5,982 nucleotides of DNA, from NCBI GenBank assembly GCA_020024815.1, contig JAHHTE010000130.1:1-5982 (forward strand). Direction: 5' to 3'. The position numbers and the translations under genes were made by a program. The notes beneath the pieces are model-generated. The model was given only the letters and a program-made list of their open reading frames with translations, did no database searches and had not been told where the DNA came from. This document shows, one piece after another, positions 1 to 5,982 of this stretch (the first letter of the stretch is position 1; each line of letters starts with the position of its first letter). This DNA comes from Mailhella sp. (GTDB lineage: Bacteria; Desulfobacterota; Desulfovibrionia; Desulfovibrionales; Desulfovibrionaceae).

Positions 1-16
1 AAATGGAAAACTATAA

Positions 17-1564
17 ATGAAAAAGTTTTTAAATATTTTAGGTAAGATAGCTGTTATTGTTGTTTTTTCTTTAGCAGTATATCTTTTGTATAATAAATTG
101 CAAGCATATAGTTTTCAAGAAATCAAAAAGGCAGTGCATGCTATTCCTAATAGTATGTTATATATGTCTTTTGGATTTATGATATTGAATTTCATTGTAT
201 TAATGGGATATGATTGGTTGGCTTTGAAAGCTATTAAGAAGAAGCTTGCTATAACACGGGTCGGTTTAGTTTCCTTTGTTGGGGCTGTTATTAGTTTGAA
301 TTTTGGTGCATTACTTGGAGGTAGCACTGTTCGATATCGTTTATATTCTGCATGGGGATTTAGTCCTATTGATATTATTCGTCTTGTGTTAATGCTTGCT
401 GTAACGTTTTGGGTTGGAGCAATGGGATTAGCTGGGGCTTTATTCATTTTTGTACCATTGGAATTTCCTGAAGAATTAGGAGTGCATTTTGTAAGTGTTA
501 GACCCTTAGGTTTTCTTCTTTTTGGATTATGTATTTTATATCATGTAATTTGTTGGAAATTGAATGGAAAATCTTTATTACTTTTTAAAAAAGAATTTGC
601 TTTACCTCCATTACACATTGCAATAATGCAAACTATTGTTTCTGGTCTTGATTTAATTGTTGCTGCTGCTTGTTTATTTGTTTTATTACCAACACATGGT
701 GAAATAAGTTTTATTGATTTTTTACCTAATTATTTATTGGCACAAGTAGCAGTTGTTTTAACACATGTTCCCGGTGGGGTTGGGGTTTTAGAAGTTATTA
801 TTGTAAACCTAACACATCAAATTCCTATTAATGTTGTTTTTGCCTCTATTCTTATTTTTAGGGTAATTTATTATATTGTTCCACTTTTATTTGCCTCTGT
901 TTTACTTGGTATTAACGAAGTCTTTTTACAAGTTGGAAAAACACAACAAGATGAAAGTAGGGTTGCTCTTAATGATTGGTTATTAACGACTTTAAAATAT
1001 GTAGTTTTTATTGTTGGCGTTTTTCTTTGTTTATCAATAGTATTTCCATTCAAGCATACAACAGAAATATGGTCTCCTTATTGGCTTGCTCGTTTAGCAT
1101 ATTGGTCTAGAAGTATTGCAGGAGTAGTGCTTATTGTTTTTGCTTATGGACTTGATAGAAAGGAAAAAAATCATTGGCATATTGTTTTTGTTGGTTTACT
1201 TTTAGGGCTTGTGAGTGTTGTATGTAGTGGTGGTGGATATATTCAAACAGGTTTGGTGCTTCTTCCACTTTTTCCACTTCTTCTTTCTTATAAGAAATTT
1301 ACAAGAGAGCGTATTCCTGTTGCTTCCCATTATCCACTTGCGTGGCTTATTAGTTCATTAGTTGTTATTGGTGCAATCTTTTTGCTTGGATATTTCCTTA
1401 TTTCTTTACATGGATATAAAAGTTTATGGATTGATATTTTAGGTGGAACAGGTCCATATATTCAAAATATTGCATTATTATTGCAAATTGTTACAGGGAT
1501 AAGTATTTTTGTTGTTTTATCTGTTTTTGATATTCTTACAAAGAAAAAGAGAAATAATAAATGA
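17..1564 (+). CDS. MprF/YbhN-like polytopic membrane protein (LPG synthase TM region family), flippase-type half only
   Basis: This 515-residue protein is almost entirely hydrophobic, with about 14 likely membrane segments (near residues 5-27, 47-68, 83-103, 119-147, 163-180, 201-225, 236-262, 272-298, 323-344, 362-378, 388-402, 408-424, 440-462 and 484-506). Family motifs are visible: GGSTVRYRLYSAWG at 101-114, HVPGGVGVLE at 250-259 and RVIYYIVPL at 282-290. These mark the UPF0104 / lysylphosphatidylglycerol synthase TM region family. In MprF that region flips aminoacyl-phospholipids across the inner membrane. Single-domain YbhN proteins are nearer 320 residues. At 515 residues this one matches the whole membrane part of MprF but ends in a basic tail (KKKRNNK) with no cytosolic aminoacyl-lipid synthase domain. 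A lipid-transport role is therefore inferred and the substrate is unknown. The ATG at 17 has a weak GGAAA upstream. The TGA stop overlaps the start of the lipoate ligase gene (ATGA), implying translational coupling. Family confidence is high, function low. Confidence 0.88.
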   Translation: MKKFLNILGKIAVIVVFSLAVYLLYNKLQAYSFQEIKKAVHAIPNSMLYMSFGFMILNFIVLMGYDWLALKAIKKKLAITRVGLVSFVGAVISLNFGALLGGSTVRYRLYSAWGFSPIDIIRLVLMLAVTFWVGAMGLAGALFIFVPLEFPEELGVHFVSVRPLGFLLFGLCILYHVICWKLNGKSLLLFKKEFALPPLHIAIMQTIVSGLDLIVAAACLFVLLPTHGEISFIDFLPNYLLAQVAVVLTHVPGGVGVLEVIIVNLTHQIPINVVFASILIFRVIYYIVPLLFASVLLGINEVFLQVGKTQQDESRVALNDWLLTTLKYVVFIVGVFLCLSIVFPFKHTTEIWSPYWLARLAYWSRSIAGVVLIVFAYGLDRKEKNHWHIVFVGLLLGLVSVVCSGGGYIQTGLVLLPLFPLLLSYKKFTRERIPVASHYPLAWLISSLVVIGAIFLLGYFLISLHGYKSLWIDILGGTGPYIQNIALLLQIVTGISIFVVLSVFDILTKKKRNNK

Positions 1565-2559
1565 AAGGTATAGTTATTAATAGTACAGATCCTACATATA
1601 ATTTAGCTGTGGAAGAAACTCTTTTTGAATCTCTTTCTGTTGTAGGAGAAGAATATTTTCTTTTGTGGCAAAATGCTCCTTCTGTAATTGTTGGGTGTCA
1701 TCAAAATACAGCAGAAGAAGTTAATGAAGAATATGTTAAAGCACATAATATTCCTGTTGTTAGGCGAGTAACTGGTGGTGGAGCTGTTTATCACGATTTA
1801 GGTAATTTAAATTTTTCTTTTCTTCGTTTTATGGAAAAAGGAGAAGATACTTCTTTTTCTCGATATATTATGCCTATTGTAGAGGCTTTAAAAAGTATTG
1901 GTATTCAAGCTGAAATGTCAGGAAGAAATGATATGCTTGCTGAAGGAAAAAAATTTTCTGGCAATGCACAAAAAAAGAGTGGACAAAAATTATTACAGCA
2001 TGGAACATTACTTGTAAGTCTTGATACTTCTCATTTAACAGATATATTAACAGGTAATCCTGATAAATATCAATCTAAAGGTATTGCATCACATAAAAGT
2101 CGTGTTGCAAATTTGATTGATTTTGTTCCCCATATAAGCAAAAAAGAATTAATGCAAAAAATAAAAACAGTGTTAATGGAATATTTAACAGATGAGCAAA
2201 TTTCTCTTTCTGATGAATTAGTTCAAAAAGCTGAAAAATTGGCTAATACAAAATATAGAACTTGGGAATGGAATTTTGGAAAATCTCCTGCGTTTGAAGT
2301 AAAATTTCGTAAACGTTTTGCCTTTGGTGCTGTTGATTTTTATGCAGATATAAATCGTGGACAAATTAAAAATTGCCGTTTTTATGGCGATTTCTTTACT
2401 AATAGAGATGTGCAAGGTGTTGAAAAAGCTTTACAAAATTGTTTCTTTAGAAAAGAAGATATTTGTAAAGTTTTGTCTGAAATAAAAGCTCATGAATATT
2501 TTGTGGGTTGTGGTGAAAATGATTTAATTGATTTTTTTGTTGATAACCTTATTGCGTAG
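1561..2559 (+). CDS. lplA: lipoate-protein ligase A
   Basis: This cytosolic enzyme activates lipoate with ATP to lipoyl-AMP and transfers it to a lysine on lipoyl domains (2-oxoacid dehydrogenase E2 subunits, glycine cleavage H protein). At 332 residues it is close to E. coli LplA (338). The N-terminal BPL/LplA/LipB fold shows the signature RRVTGGGAVYHDLGNLNFS at 68-86, then GRNDMLAEGKKFSGNAQ at 121-137. Lys131 in KFSGNA is the expected lipoyl-AMP-contacting lysine, and HGTLL follows at 147-151. The C-terminal accessory domain of LplA covers roughly 235-332, so this is the full two-domain type that can both activate and transfer. The start ATG sits inside the ATGA overlap with the upstream membrane gene and has only an A-rich, poor ribosome binding site, so translation probably depends on coupling. 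It indicates lipoate scavenging; whether lipoate is also made de novo cannot be told here. Confidence 0.93.
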   Translation: MKGIVINSTDPTYNLAVEETLFESLSVVGEEYFLLWQNAPSVIVGCHQNTAEEVNEEYVKAHNIPVVRRVTGGGAVYHDLGNLNFSFLRFMEKGEDTSFSRYIMPIVEALKSIGIQAEMSGRNDMLAEGKKFSGNAQKKSGQKLLQHGTLLVSLDTSHLTDILTGNPDKYQSKGIASHKSRVANLIDFVPHISKKELMQKIKTVLMEYLTDEQISLSDELVQKAEKLANTKYRTWEWNFGKSPAFEVKFRKRFAFGAVDFYADINRGQIKNCRFYGDFFTNRDVQGVEKALQNCFFRKEDICKVLSEIKAHEYFVGCGENDLIDFFVDNLIA

Positions 2560-2571
2560 TTTTGGTGATAT

Positions 2572-3864
2572 ATGCAAAAATATACTATTTCTCAATTAAG
2601 CGAAGTAAAAGAACTTATTCAAAAATTAGCAAATAGGCATTTAGGGGAACAAGATGTTGAAGGTAATGTTCGCAATATCTTACAATTAGTAAAAGAAAGA
2701 AAAGATAGTTTTTTAATTGAAAAAATACAAGAGTTTGATAGTAAAGATTTTAATCAAACCTTACGAGTATCAGAAGCAGAAATTCAACAAGGGGCTTTGC
2801 AAGTTTCTTCTGAAGATTTAGAAATTATACGTGAAGCTGCAAAAAATATTAGAACATTTCACCAAGCACAAATAGAAAAATCTTGGTTTCAAACTCGTGA
2901 AGATGGTTCTATTTTGGGACAAAAAGTTAGTCCTGTTAAACGAGCTGGACTTTATGTTCCAGGTGGAAAAGGAGGAAATACACCTCTTATTTCTAGTTTT
3001 TTAATGCAAGCTATTCCAGCCCAAGTTGCAGGAGTAAAAGAAATTGTGATTGTAAGTCCTCCTCGTGAAAACGGAACATTAAATCCATACCTTTTAGCTA
3101 CTGCATATTTACTTGATATTACAGAAGTTTATCGTGTTGGTGGGCCTTGGGCTATTGGAGCATTAGCATATGGAACAGAAAGTGTAAAACCTGTTGATGT
3201 TATTACAGGACCTGGAAATCAATATGTTACAATGGCAAAAAAACTTGTGCAAGGGCATGTTGGTATTGATATGCTTGCTGGTCCAAGTGAAATTTTAATT
3301 TTAGCAGATGATAGTGCAAGTGCAGATTATATTGCTGCTGATCTTTTATCTCAAGCTGAACATGATAGTTTAGCATCATCTGTCTGTATCACAACAAGTA
3401 ATTATCTTGCAGATAAAATTCTTACTTGTCTTGAAAAACGTTTAGAAAGTCTACCAAGAGCAGAAATTGCACGTGAATCATTAAAAAATTTTGGTGCAAT
3501 TATTGTTTTACCTAGTTTACAAATGGGTGTGGATTTAGCAAATTTAATTGCTCCTGAACACATGGAGCTAATGGTTGTTGATCCATGGAGTTATGTATCA
3601 CAAATTGAAAATGCAGGTGCTTTATTTTTGGGTTCATGGTCCCCTGAACCTGTTGGTGATTATTTTGCAGGTCCAAATCATGTTTTGCCAACGCAAGCAA
3701 CTGCTCGTTATGCATCAGCATTAAGCGTGCAAACATTTTGTAAAAAAACAAGTATTATTGCTTCTTCTTCTAAGTTTACAAGGGCAAATGCAAATTCTAT
3801 TGCTAGATTGGCTCGTATGGAAGGCTTAGAAGCACACGCAAAAAGTGTTGAAGCTAGATTATAA
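2572..3864 (+). CDS. hisD: histidinol dehydrogenase
   Basis: HisD is a zinc- and NAD-dependent cytosolic enzyme that oxidises L-histidinol to L-histidine in two steps, ending histidine biosynthesis. The 430-residue length is typical. Conserved blocks are clear: RAGLYVPGGKGG at 124-135, TGPGNQYV at 212-219, GIDMLAGPSEI at 231-241, QAEHD at 261-265, APEHMEL at 327-333 and VGDYFAGPNHVLPT at 361-374. By homology with E. coli HisD the zinc ligands are Gln261, His264, Asp363 and His422, and the catalytic pair is Glu329/His330; all are present. One block reads GGPWAIGALAYGTES (190-204), where E. coli-type enzymes have GGAQAIAALA. The gene starts 12 bases after lplA, with GGTGAT (2564-2569) matching the 3' part of the Shine-Dalgarno consensus just upstream. 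No other his gene lies nearby, so it is separated from any his operon. Confidence 0.97.
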   Translation: MQKYTISQLSEVKELIQKLANRHLGEQDVEGNVRNILQLVKERKDSFLIEKIQEFDSKDFNQTLRVSEAEIQQGALQVSSEDLEIIREAAKNIRTFHQAQIEKSWFQTREDGSILGQKVSPVKRAGLYVPGGKGGNTPLISSFLMQAIPAQVAGVKEIVIVSPPRENGTLNPYLLATAYLLDITEVYRVGGPWAIGALAYGTESVKPVDVITGPGNQYVTMAKKLVQGHVGIDMLAGPSEILILADDSASADYIAADLLSQAEHDSLASSVCITTSNYLADKILTCLEKRLESLPRAEIARESLKNFGAIIVLPSLQMGVDLANLIAPEHMELMVVDPWSYVSQIENAGALFLGSWSPEPVGDYFAGPNHVLPTQATARYASALSVQTFCKKTSIIASSSKFTRANANSIARLARMEGLEAHAKSVEARL

Positions 3865-3874
3865 CCAAAAAAAA

Positions 3875-3879
3875 GAGGG
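3875..3879 (+). promoter_or_regulatory. ribosome binding site deciding the purC start
   Basis: GAGGG lies 4 bases before the ATG at 3884. An in-frame GTG at 3845 would extend the protein by 13 residues, but that start lies inside the hisD end and the extra residues do not look like PurC. The Shine-Dalgarno position supports ATG 3884. Confidence 0.8.
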
Positions 3880-3883
3880 TCTT

Positions 3884-4762
3884 ATGTCAGTAATAAAAAC
3901 AGACATTCCAGAATTAAAATTAATTTCTCGTGGTAAAGTTCGTGATATGTATGAACTTGATGAAAAGAGTGTACTTATTGTTACAACAGATCGTATGTCT
4001 GCATTTGATGTGATTTTAGATGATCCAATTCCAGGAAAAGGAATAATTTTAAATCAATTAACTCTTTTTTGGATGCGTCGTTTTTCATCACTTATTCCAA
4101 ACCACATTATTGAATCTGATGTAAATAAGTATCCAGAATTTTTACAAAAATATAAAGATCAATTAGAAGGACGTTCTGTTATTGCAAAAAAAGCAAAACC
4201 TCTTGCTATTGAATGTATTGTACGTGGATATTTAGCTGGTTCAGGTTATAAAGACTATGTAAAAACAGGTGAACTTGGTGGATATAAACTTCCAGCTGGT
4301 TTACAAAATTCTTCAAAATTTGCAGAACCTCTTTTCACTCCTTCTACAAAAGCAGAACAAGGTGAACATGATGAAAATATCACTTATTCTCAAGCTTGTG
4401 ATATTGTAGGAAAAGATGTTGCAGAGCGTGTAAAAAATACAAGTATTAAAATTTATAGTGAAGCTCGTGATTTTGCTGCAAGTCGTGGTATTTTAATTGC
4501 AGATACAAAATTTGAATTTGGCATGGTAGATGGTGAACTTACGTTAATTGATGAAGTATTAACTCCTGATTCCTCACGTTTTTGGCCTGCTGATTTATAC
4601 AAAGAAGGTCAAAATCAAACAAGTTTTGATAAGCAATATTTAAGAGATTGGCTTGAAGCTCAAGTATGGGATAAAACTCCACCTGCTCCACGTTTACCAA
4701 AAGAAGTGGCTGAAACAACAACTAAAAAATATCAACAAATTGCTGATATTTTAATGAAATAA
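3884..4762 (+). CDS. purC: phosphoribosylaminoimidazole-succinocarboxamide synthase (SAICAR synthetase)
   Basis: PurC joins CAIR and aspartate using ATP to form SAICAR in de novo purine synthesis, in the cytosol. From ATG 3884 the product has 292 residues. This matches the longer yeast ADE1-like form (about 306) rather than the short E. coli form (237). Visible features are the ATP-binding N-terminus SRGKVRDMYE (15-24), TTDRMSAFDV (34-43), IPGKGIILNQLT (49-60), the first family signature IECIVRGYLAGSG (109-121) and the second signature IADTKFEFG (205-213). LIDEVLTPDSSRFW (221-234) follows. No key block is missing. The gene begins 19 bases after hisD and its TAA (4760-4762) touches the ribosome binding region of fabI, so co-transcription is very likely. 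A longer reading from GTG 3845 was not chosen because it overlaps hisD and lacks ribosome-site support. Confidence 0.96.
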   Translation: MSVIKTDIPELKLISRGKVRDMYELDEKSVLIVTTDRMSAFDVILDDPIPGKGIILNQLTLFWMRRFSSLIPNHIIESDVNKYPEFLQKYKDQLEGRSVIAKKAKPLAIECIVRGYLAGSGYKDYVKTGELGGYKLPAGLQNSSKFAEPLFTPSTKAEQGEHDENITYSQACDIVGKDVAERVKNTSIKIYSEARDFAASRGILIADTKFEFGMVDGELTLIDEVLTPDSSRFWPADLYKEGQNQTSFDKQYLRDWLEAQVWDKTPPAPRLPKEVAETTTKKYQQIADILMK

Positions 4763-4763
4763 T

Positions 4764-4767
4764 GGAG
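4764..4767 (+). promoter_or_regulatory. ribosome binding site deciding the fabI start
   Basis: GGAG lies 6 bases before the ATG at 4774. The alternative in-frame ATG at 4762 overlaps the purC stop and would place this GGAG inside the coding region. The family normally begins with a few residues before the KKAVIFGVAN-type strand, as it does from 4774. Confidence 0.8.
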
Positions 4768-4773
4768 AATTAT

Positions 4774-5538
4774 ATGATTTTACAAGATAAGAAAGCTGTT
4801 ATTTTTGGTGTGGCAAATGATAGAAGTATTGCTTATGGTATTTCTGAATCTTTTAAAAAACATGGAGCTAAGCTTGCATTTAGTTATATGGGTGATGCGA
4901 TTAAAAAACGTGTAGAACCTATTAGTGAAAAGCTTGGTGGTGATTTTATTTTTCCTTGTGATGTAACAAGTGATGAACAAATTGCAGAAAGTGCAAAATT
5001 TGTAAAAGAACAATGGGGAACTATTGATGTATTAGTTCACTCTGTTGCTTTTGCTACAAAAGAAGATTTACAAGGAAGATATGTGGATACTTCTCGTGAT
5101 GGATTCCTTACTGCTATGAATGTTTCTGCATATTCTTTAGTTGCTCTTTGCAAAGCGTATGAAGGAATTTTAAATCCTGGTGGTTCTGTAATTTGTCTTA
5201 CATATTATGGTTCACAAAAAGTAGTACCTAATTATAATGTTATGGGTGTTGCAAAAGCAGCTTTGGAATCTTCTGTACGTTACCTTGCTAGTGATTTTGG
5301 TCAAAAACAAGTACGAGTAAATGCTATTAGTGCAGGACCAATTAAAACTTTATCTGCTTCTGGTATTTCTGATTTTAGAGATATTTTAAATCATATTGAA
5401 ACTCATGCACCACTTCGTAGAAATGTAACAACAACAGAAGTAGGTAATACAGCAACTTTCTTAGCATCTGATTTAAGTAGTGCTGTTACAGGTGAAATTG
5501 TTTATGTTGATTGTGGTTTCCAAAGTGTTGCATTCTAA
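4774..5538 (+). CDS. fabI: enoyl-[acyl-carrier-protein] reductase (NADH-type)
   Basis: FabI reduces trans-2-enoyl-ACP, the last step of each round of type II fatty acid elongation, in the cytosol. From ATG 4774 it has 254 residues, the usual size. It is a short-chain dehydrogenase/reductase of the divergent FabI class: nucleotide-binding GVANDRSIAYGI at 12-23, acidic CDVTSD at 62-67, HSVAFA at 89-94, and the catalytic set Tyr144, Tyr154 and Lys161 (Y-x6-K, spaced as in E. coli Tyr146/Tyr156/Lys163). NAISAGPIKTLSASGI follows at 183-198 and the C-terminal DLSSAVTGEIVYVDCGF at 233-249. The residue equivalent to E. coli Gly93 is Ala92, which is usual in Gram-positive FabI enzymes. The gene starts 11 bases after purC and is followed 12 bases later by the small TGA-containing frame, so it is probably co-transcribed with both. 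Confidence 0.97.
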   Translation: MILQDKKAVIFGVANDRSIAYGISESFKKHGAKLAFSYMGDAIKKRVEPISEKLGGDFIFPCDVTSDEQIAESAKFVKEQWGTIDVLVHSVAFATKEDLQGRYVDTSRDGFLTAMNVSAYSLVALCKAYEGILNPGGSVICLTYYGSQKVVPNYNVMGVAKAALESSVRYLASDFGQKQVRVNAISAGPIKTLSASGISDFRDILNHIETHAPLRRNVTTTEVGNTATFLASDLSSAVTGEIVYVDCGFQSVAF

Positions 5539-5550
5539 TTGGTAACATAT

Positions 5551-5679
5551 ATGATTAAGTTACTTTTATTATTTGCAGTTGTTTTTCTTTTTGTATATTT
5601 TGCAAAAAAAATTGGAATTATGCCACCTTGAATGAAAGATGGACAAGCAGGTGCTTGCGATATAAAAAAGAAAAAATAA
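5551..5679 (+). CDS. putative small membrane selenoprotein, with in-frame TGA at codon 27
   Basis: This frame has 42 codons from ATG 5551 to TAA 5677-5679. It contains one in-frame TGA (5629-5631) that I propose is read as selenocysteine. I recognise no family. Residues 4-18 form a hydrophobic membrane segment (LLLLFAVVFLFVYFA), followed by KKIGIMPP, then U27, MKDGQAGAC ending in Cys36, and a basic tail DIKKKK. U27 and Cys36 could form a selenenylsulfide redox pair, but that is inference. Support: the frame stays open after the TGA, ends 3 bases before the terminator stem, and has a SECIS-like hairpin at the right distance behind the TGA. The start is 12 bases after fabI, with GGTAAC (5541-5546) resembling the GGTGAT before hisD. 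Against: the TGA is followed by A, a context that can terminate well, and the hairpin lacks the bulged U of fdhF. Alternatives are a 26-residue peptide ending at the TGA or a nonsense mutation. Confidence 0.6.
5639..5661 (+). promoter_or_regulatory. candidate bacterial SECIS element (selenocysteine insertion hairpin)
   Basis: The core is a perfect 5-bp stem CAAGC (5644-5648) / GCTTG (5653-5657) closing the loop AGGT (5649-5652). Below it, G5642-C5658, T5640-A5660 and A5639-T5661 can extend the helix around a bulged A and a G-G mismatch. The loop begins 17 nt after the TGA, with the loop GG at +19/+20. Counting the E. coli fdhF element from memory, its GCAGGU block occupies +16 to +21 after the UGA, and here GCAGGT occupies the same positions. 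A GG in the apical loop is what SelB recognises. The bulged U of fdhF is absent, though bacterial elements vary there. Confidence 0.6.
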
Positions 5680-5682
5680 TTT

Positions 5683-5712
5683 AAAAGTCCCTAGATATAG
5701 GGACTTTTTTTT
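5683..5712 (+). terminator. strong rho-independent terminator
   Basis: A perfect 11-bp stem pairs AAAAGTCCCTA (5683-5693) with TAGGGACTTTT (5698-5708) around the loop GATA. It is followed by an uninterrupted run of eight T (5705-5712). It sits 3 bases after the TAA of the small frame and closes the whole + strand unit. The A-rich left flank gives a weaker, interrupted T tract on the other strand, so it may also work for a convergent transcript. Confidence 0.95.
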
Positions 5713-5982
5713 ATGATTGAATTTATTAAAAGAATGCATTTAAAATCGTTTTTAAAATAAAAATAAAAAAAAGATTTTTTATTAGTATAAATAATTTTAA
5801 ATATTATAAAAAAACTAATTAATTTATATGATTATAAGAGAAGTAAAATTTAAAGAAAAAATTTTTAAAAACCCCTTTACAGAATTGACTTTTTATCTTA
5901 ACTAATAAGCAATCTTTTCACAAAGTAGAAGCGTTTTCTTCAATTGTAAAAAGTTTATAAAAATCACTTTTTATATTTTATT
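5713..5982. other. AT-rich non-coding stretch after the operon
   Basis: About 270 bases hold no supported gene. The DNA is extremely AT-rich with long A and T runs. There is an A/T-only palindrome, ATAAAAAA (5763-5770) with TTTTTTAT (5775-5782), and a 7-bp repeat AAAAAGT (5948-5954) with ACTTTTT (5966-5972). Both are too weak or too AT-only to call terminators. TTTACA (5876-5881) and TTGACT (5885-5890) resemble -35 boxes, but no good -10 box sits 16-18 bases downstream. A promoter for a gene beyond the window is possible but not shown. Confidence 0.6.

Noticed and set aside
1..20. C-terminal end of an upstream gene finishing at TGA 18-20 in another ATGA overlap
   Set aside because: Only about six codons are visible and two other frames also stay open to stops at 15 and 45, so the frame cannot be chosen.
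115..5013. Minus-strand open frames of 60-110 codons across the genes
   Set aside because: They lie opposite well-conserved coding regions, have low-complexity Phe/Ile/Asn-rich translations and no family motifs; they are shadows of the real genes.
5046..5054. Triclosan-resistance substitution in FabI (Ala at the E. coli Gly93 position)
   Set aside because: Ala is the normal residue here in Staphylococcus and Bacillus FabI, which are triclosan-sensitive, so it shows lineage and not resistance.
5629..5631. TGA read as tryptophan (alternative genetic code)
   Set aside because: All five conserved genes encode tryptophan only with TGG, none has an internal TGA, and the membrane gene at 17-1564 appears to stop at TGA in an ATGA overlap.
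5632..5679. Separate 15-codon gene starting at the ATG right after the TGA
   Set aside because: It has no ribosome binding site of its own, is in the same frame as the upstream segment, and is very short. Read-through explains it better, though re-initiation cannot be excluded.
5713..5760. 15-codon frame starting at ATG 5713
   Set aside because: It starts directly after the terminator T run, has no ribosome binding site and no recognisable features.
5876..5913. Promoter with -35-like TTTACA or TTGACT
   Set aside because: No convincing -10 hexamer lies at 16-18 bases, and such boxes occur easily by chance in DNA this AT-rich.
5948..5972. Hairpin AAAAAGT/ACTTTTT as a terminator for a convergent gene
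   Set aside because: It has one G-C pair and an 11-base loop; too weak to call, and no gene end is visible beside it.

Overview
The window is a compact, strongly AT-rich bacterial segment in which every supported gene lies on the + strand. Gaps between genes are 11 to 19 bases, and one junction is a 4-base ATGA overlap. This looks like a single transcription unit, closed by a strong intrinsic terminator at 5683-5712. The AT-rich codon use and the combination of a Gram-positive-like FabI, a long yeast-type PurC and a stand-alone hisD suggest a low-GC relative of the Desulfovibrionaceae (Lawsonia-like). This placement is inference: I recall, but cannot verify here, a similar hisD-purC-fabI order in Desulfovibrio.

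Layout: 17-1564 encodes a membrane protein of about 14 segments with the motifs of the MprF/YbhN (LPG synthase TM region, UPF0104) family but no synthase domain. It overlaps 1561-2559, a lipoate-protein ligase A. Then come hisD (2572-3864, last enzyme of histidine synthesis), purC (3884-4762, SAICAR synthetase of purine synthesis) and fabI (4774-5538, enoyl-ACP reductase of fatty acid synthesis). All five are intact. They look like a housekeeping biosynthetic run rather than one pathway.

The most interesting part is the last 130 bases before the terminator. A 42-codon reading frame at 5551-5679 starts 12 bases after fabI. It encodes a short membrane segment, meets an in-frame TGA at codon 27 (5629-5631), then continues in frame for 15 codons to TAA, 3 bases before the terminator stem. 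Directly after the TGA is a hairpin with an AGGT loop. Its GCAGGT block begins 16 nt after the TGA, the same distance I count in the E. coli fdhF SECIS element from memory. The simplest reading is a very small membrane-anchored selenoprotein (selenocysteine 27, cysteine 36) not assignable to a family I know. Standard gene callers would miss or truncate it.

From 5713 to the end there is no supported gene, only very AT-rich DNA with weak hairpins and a doubtful promoter-like stretch.
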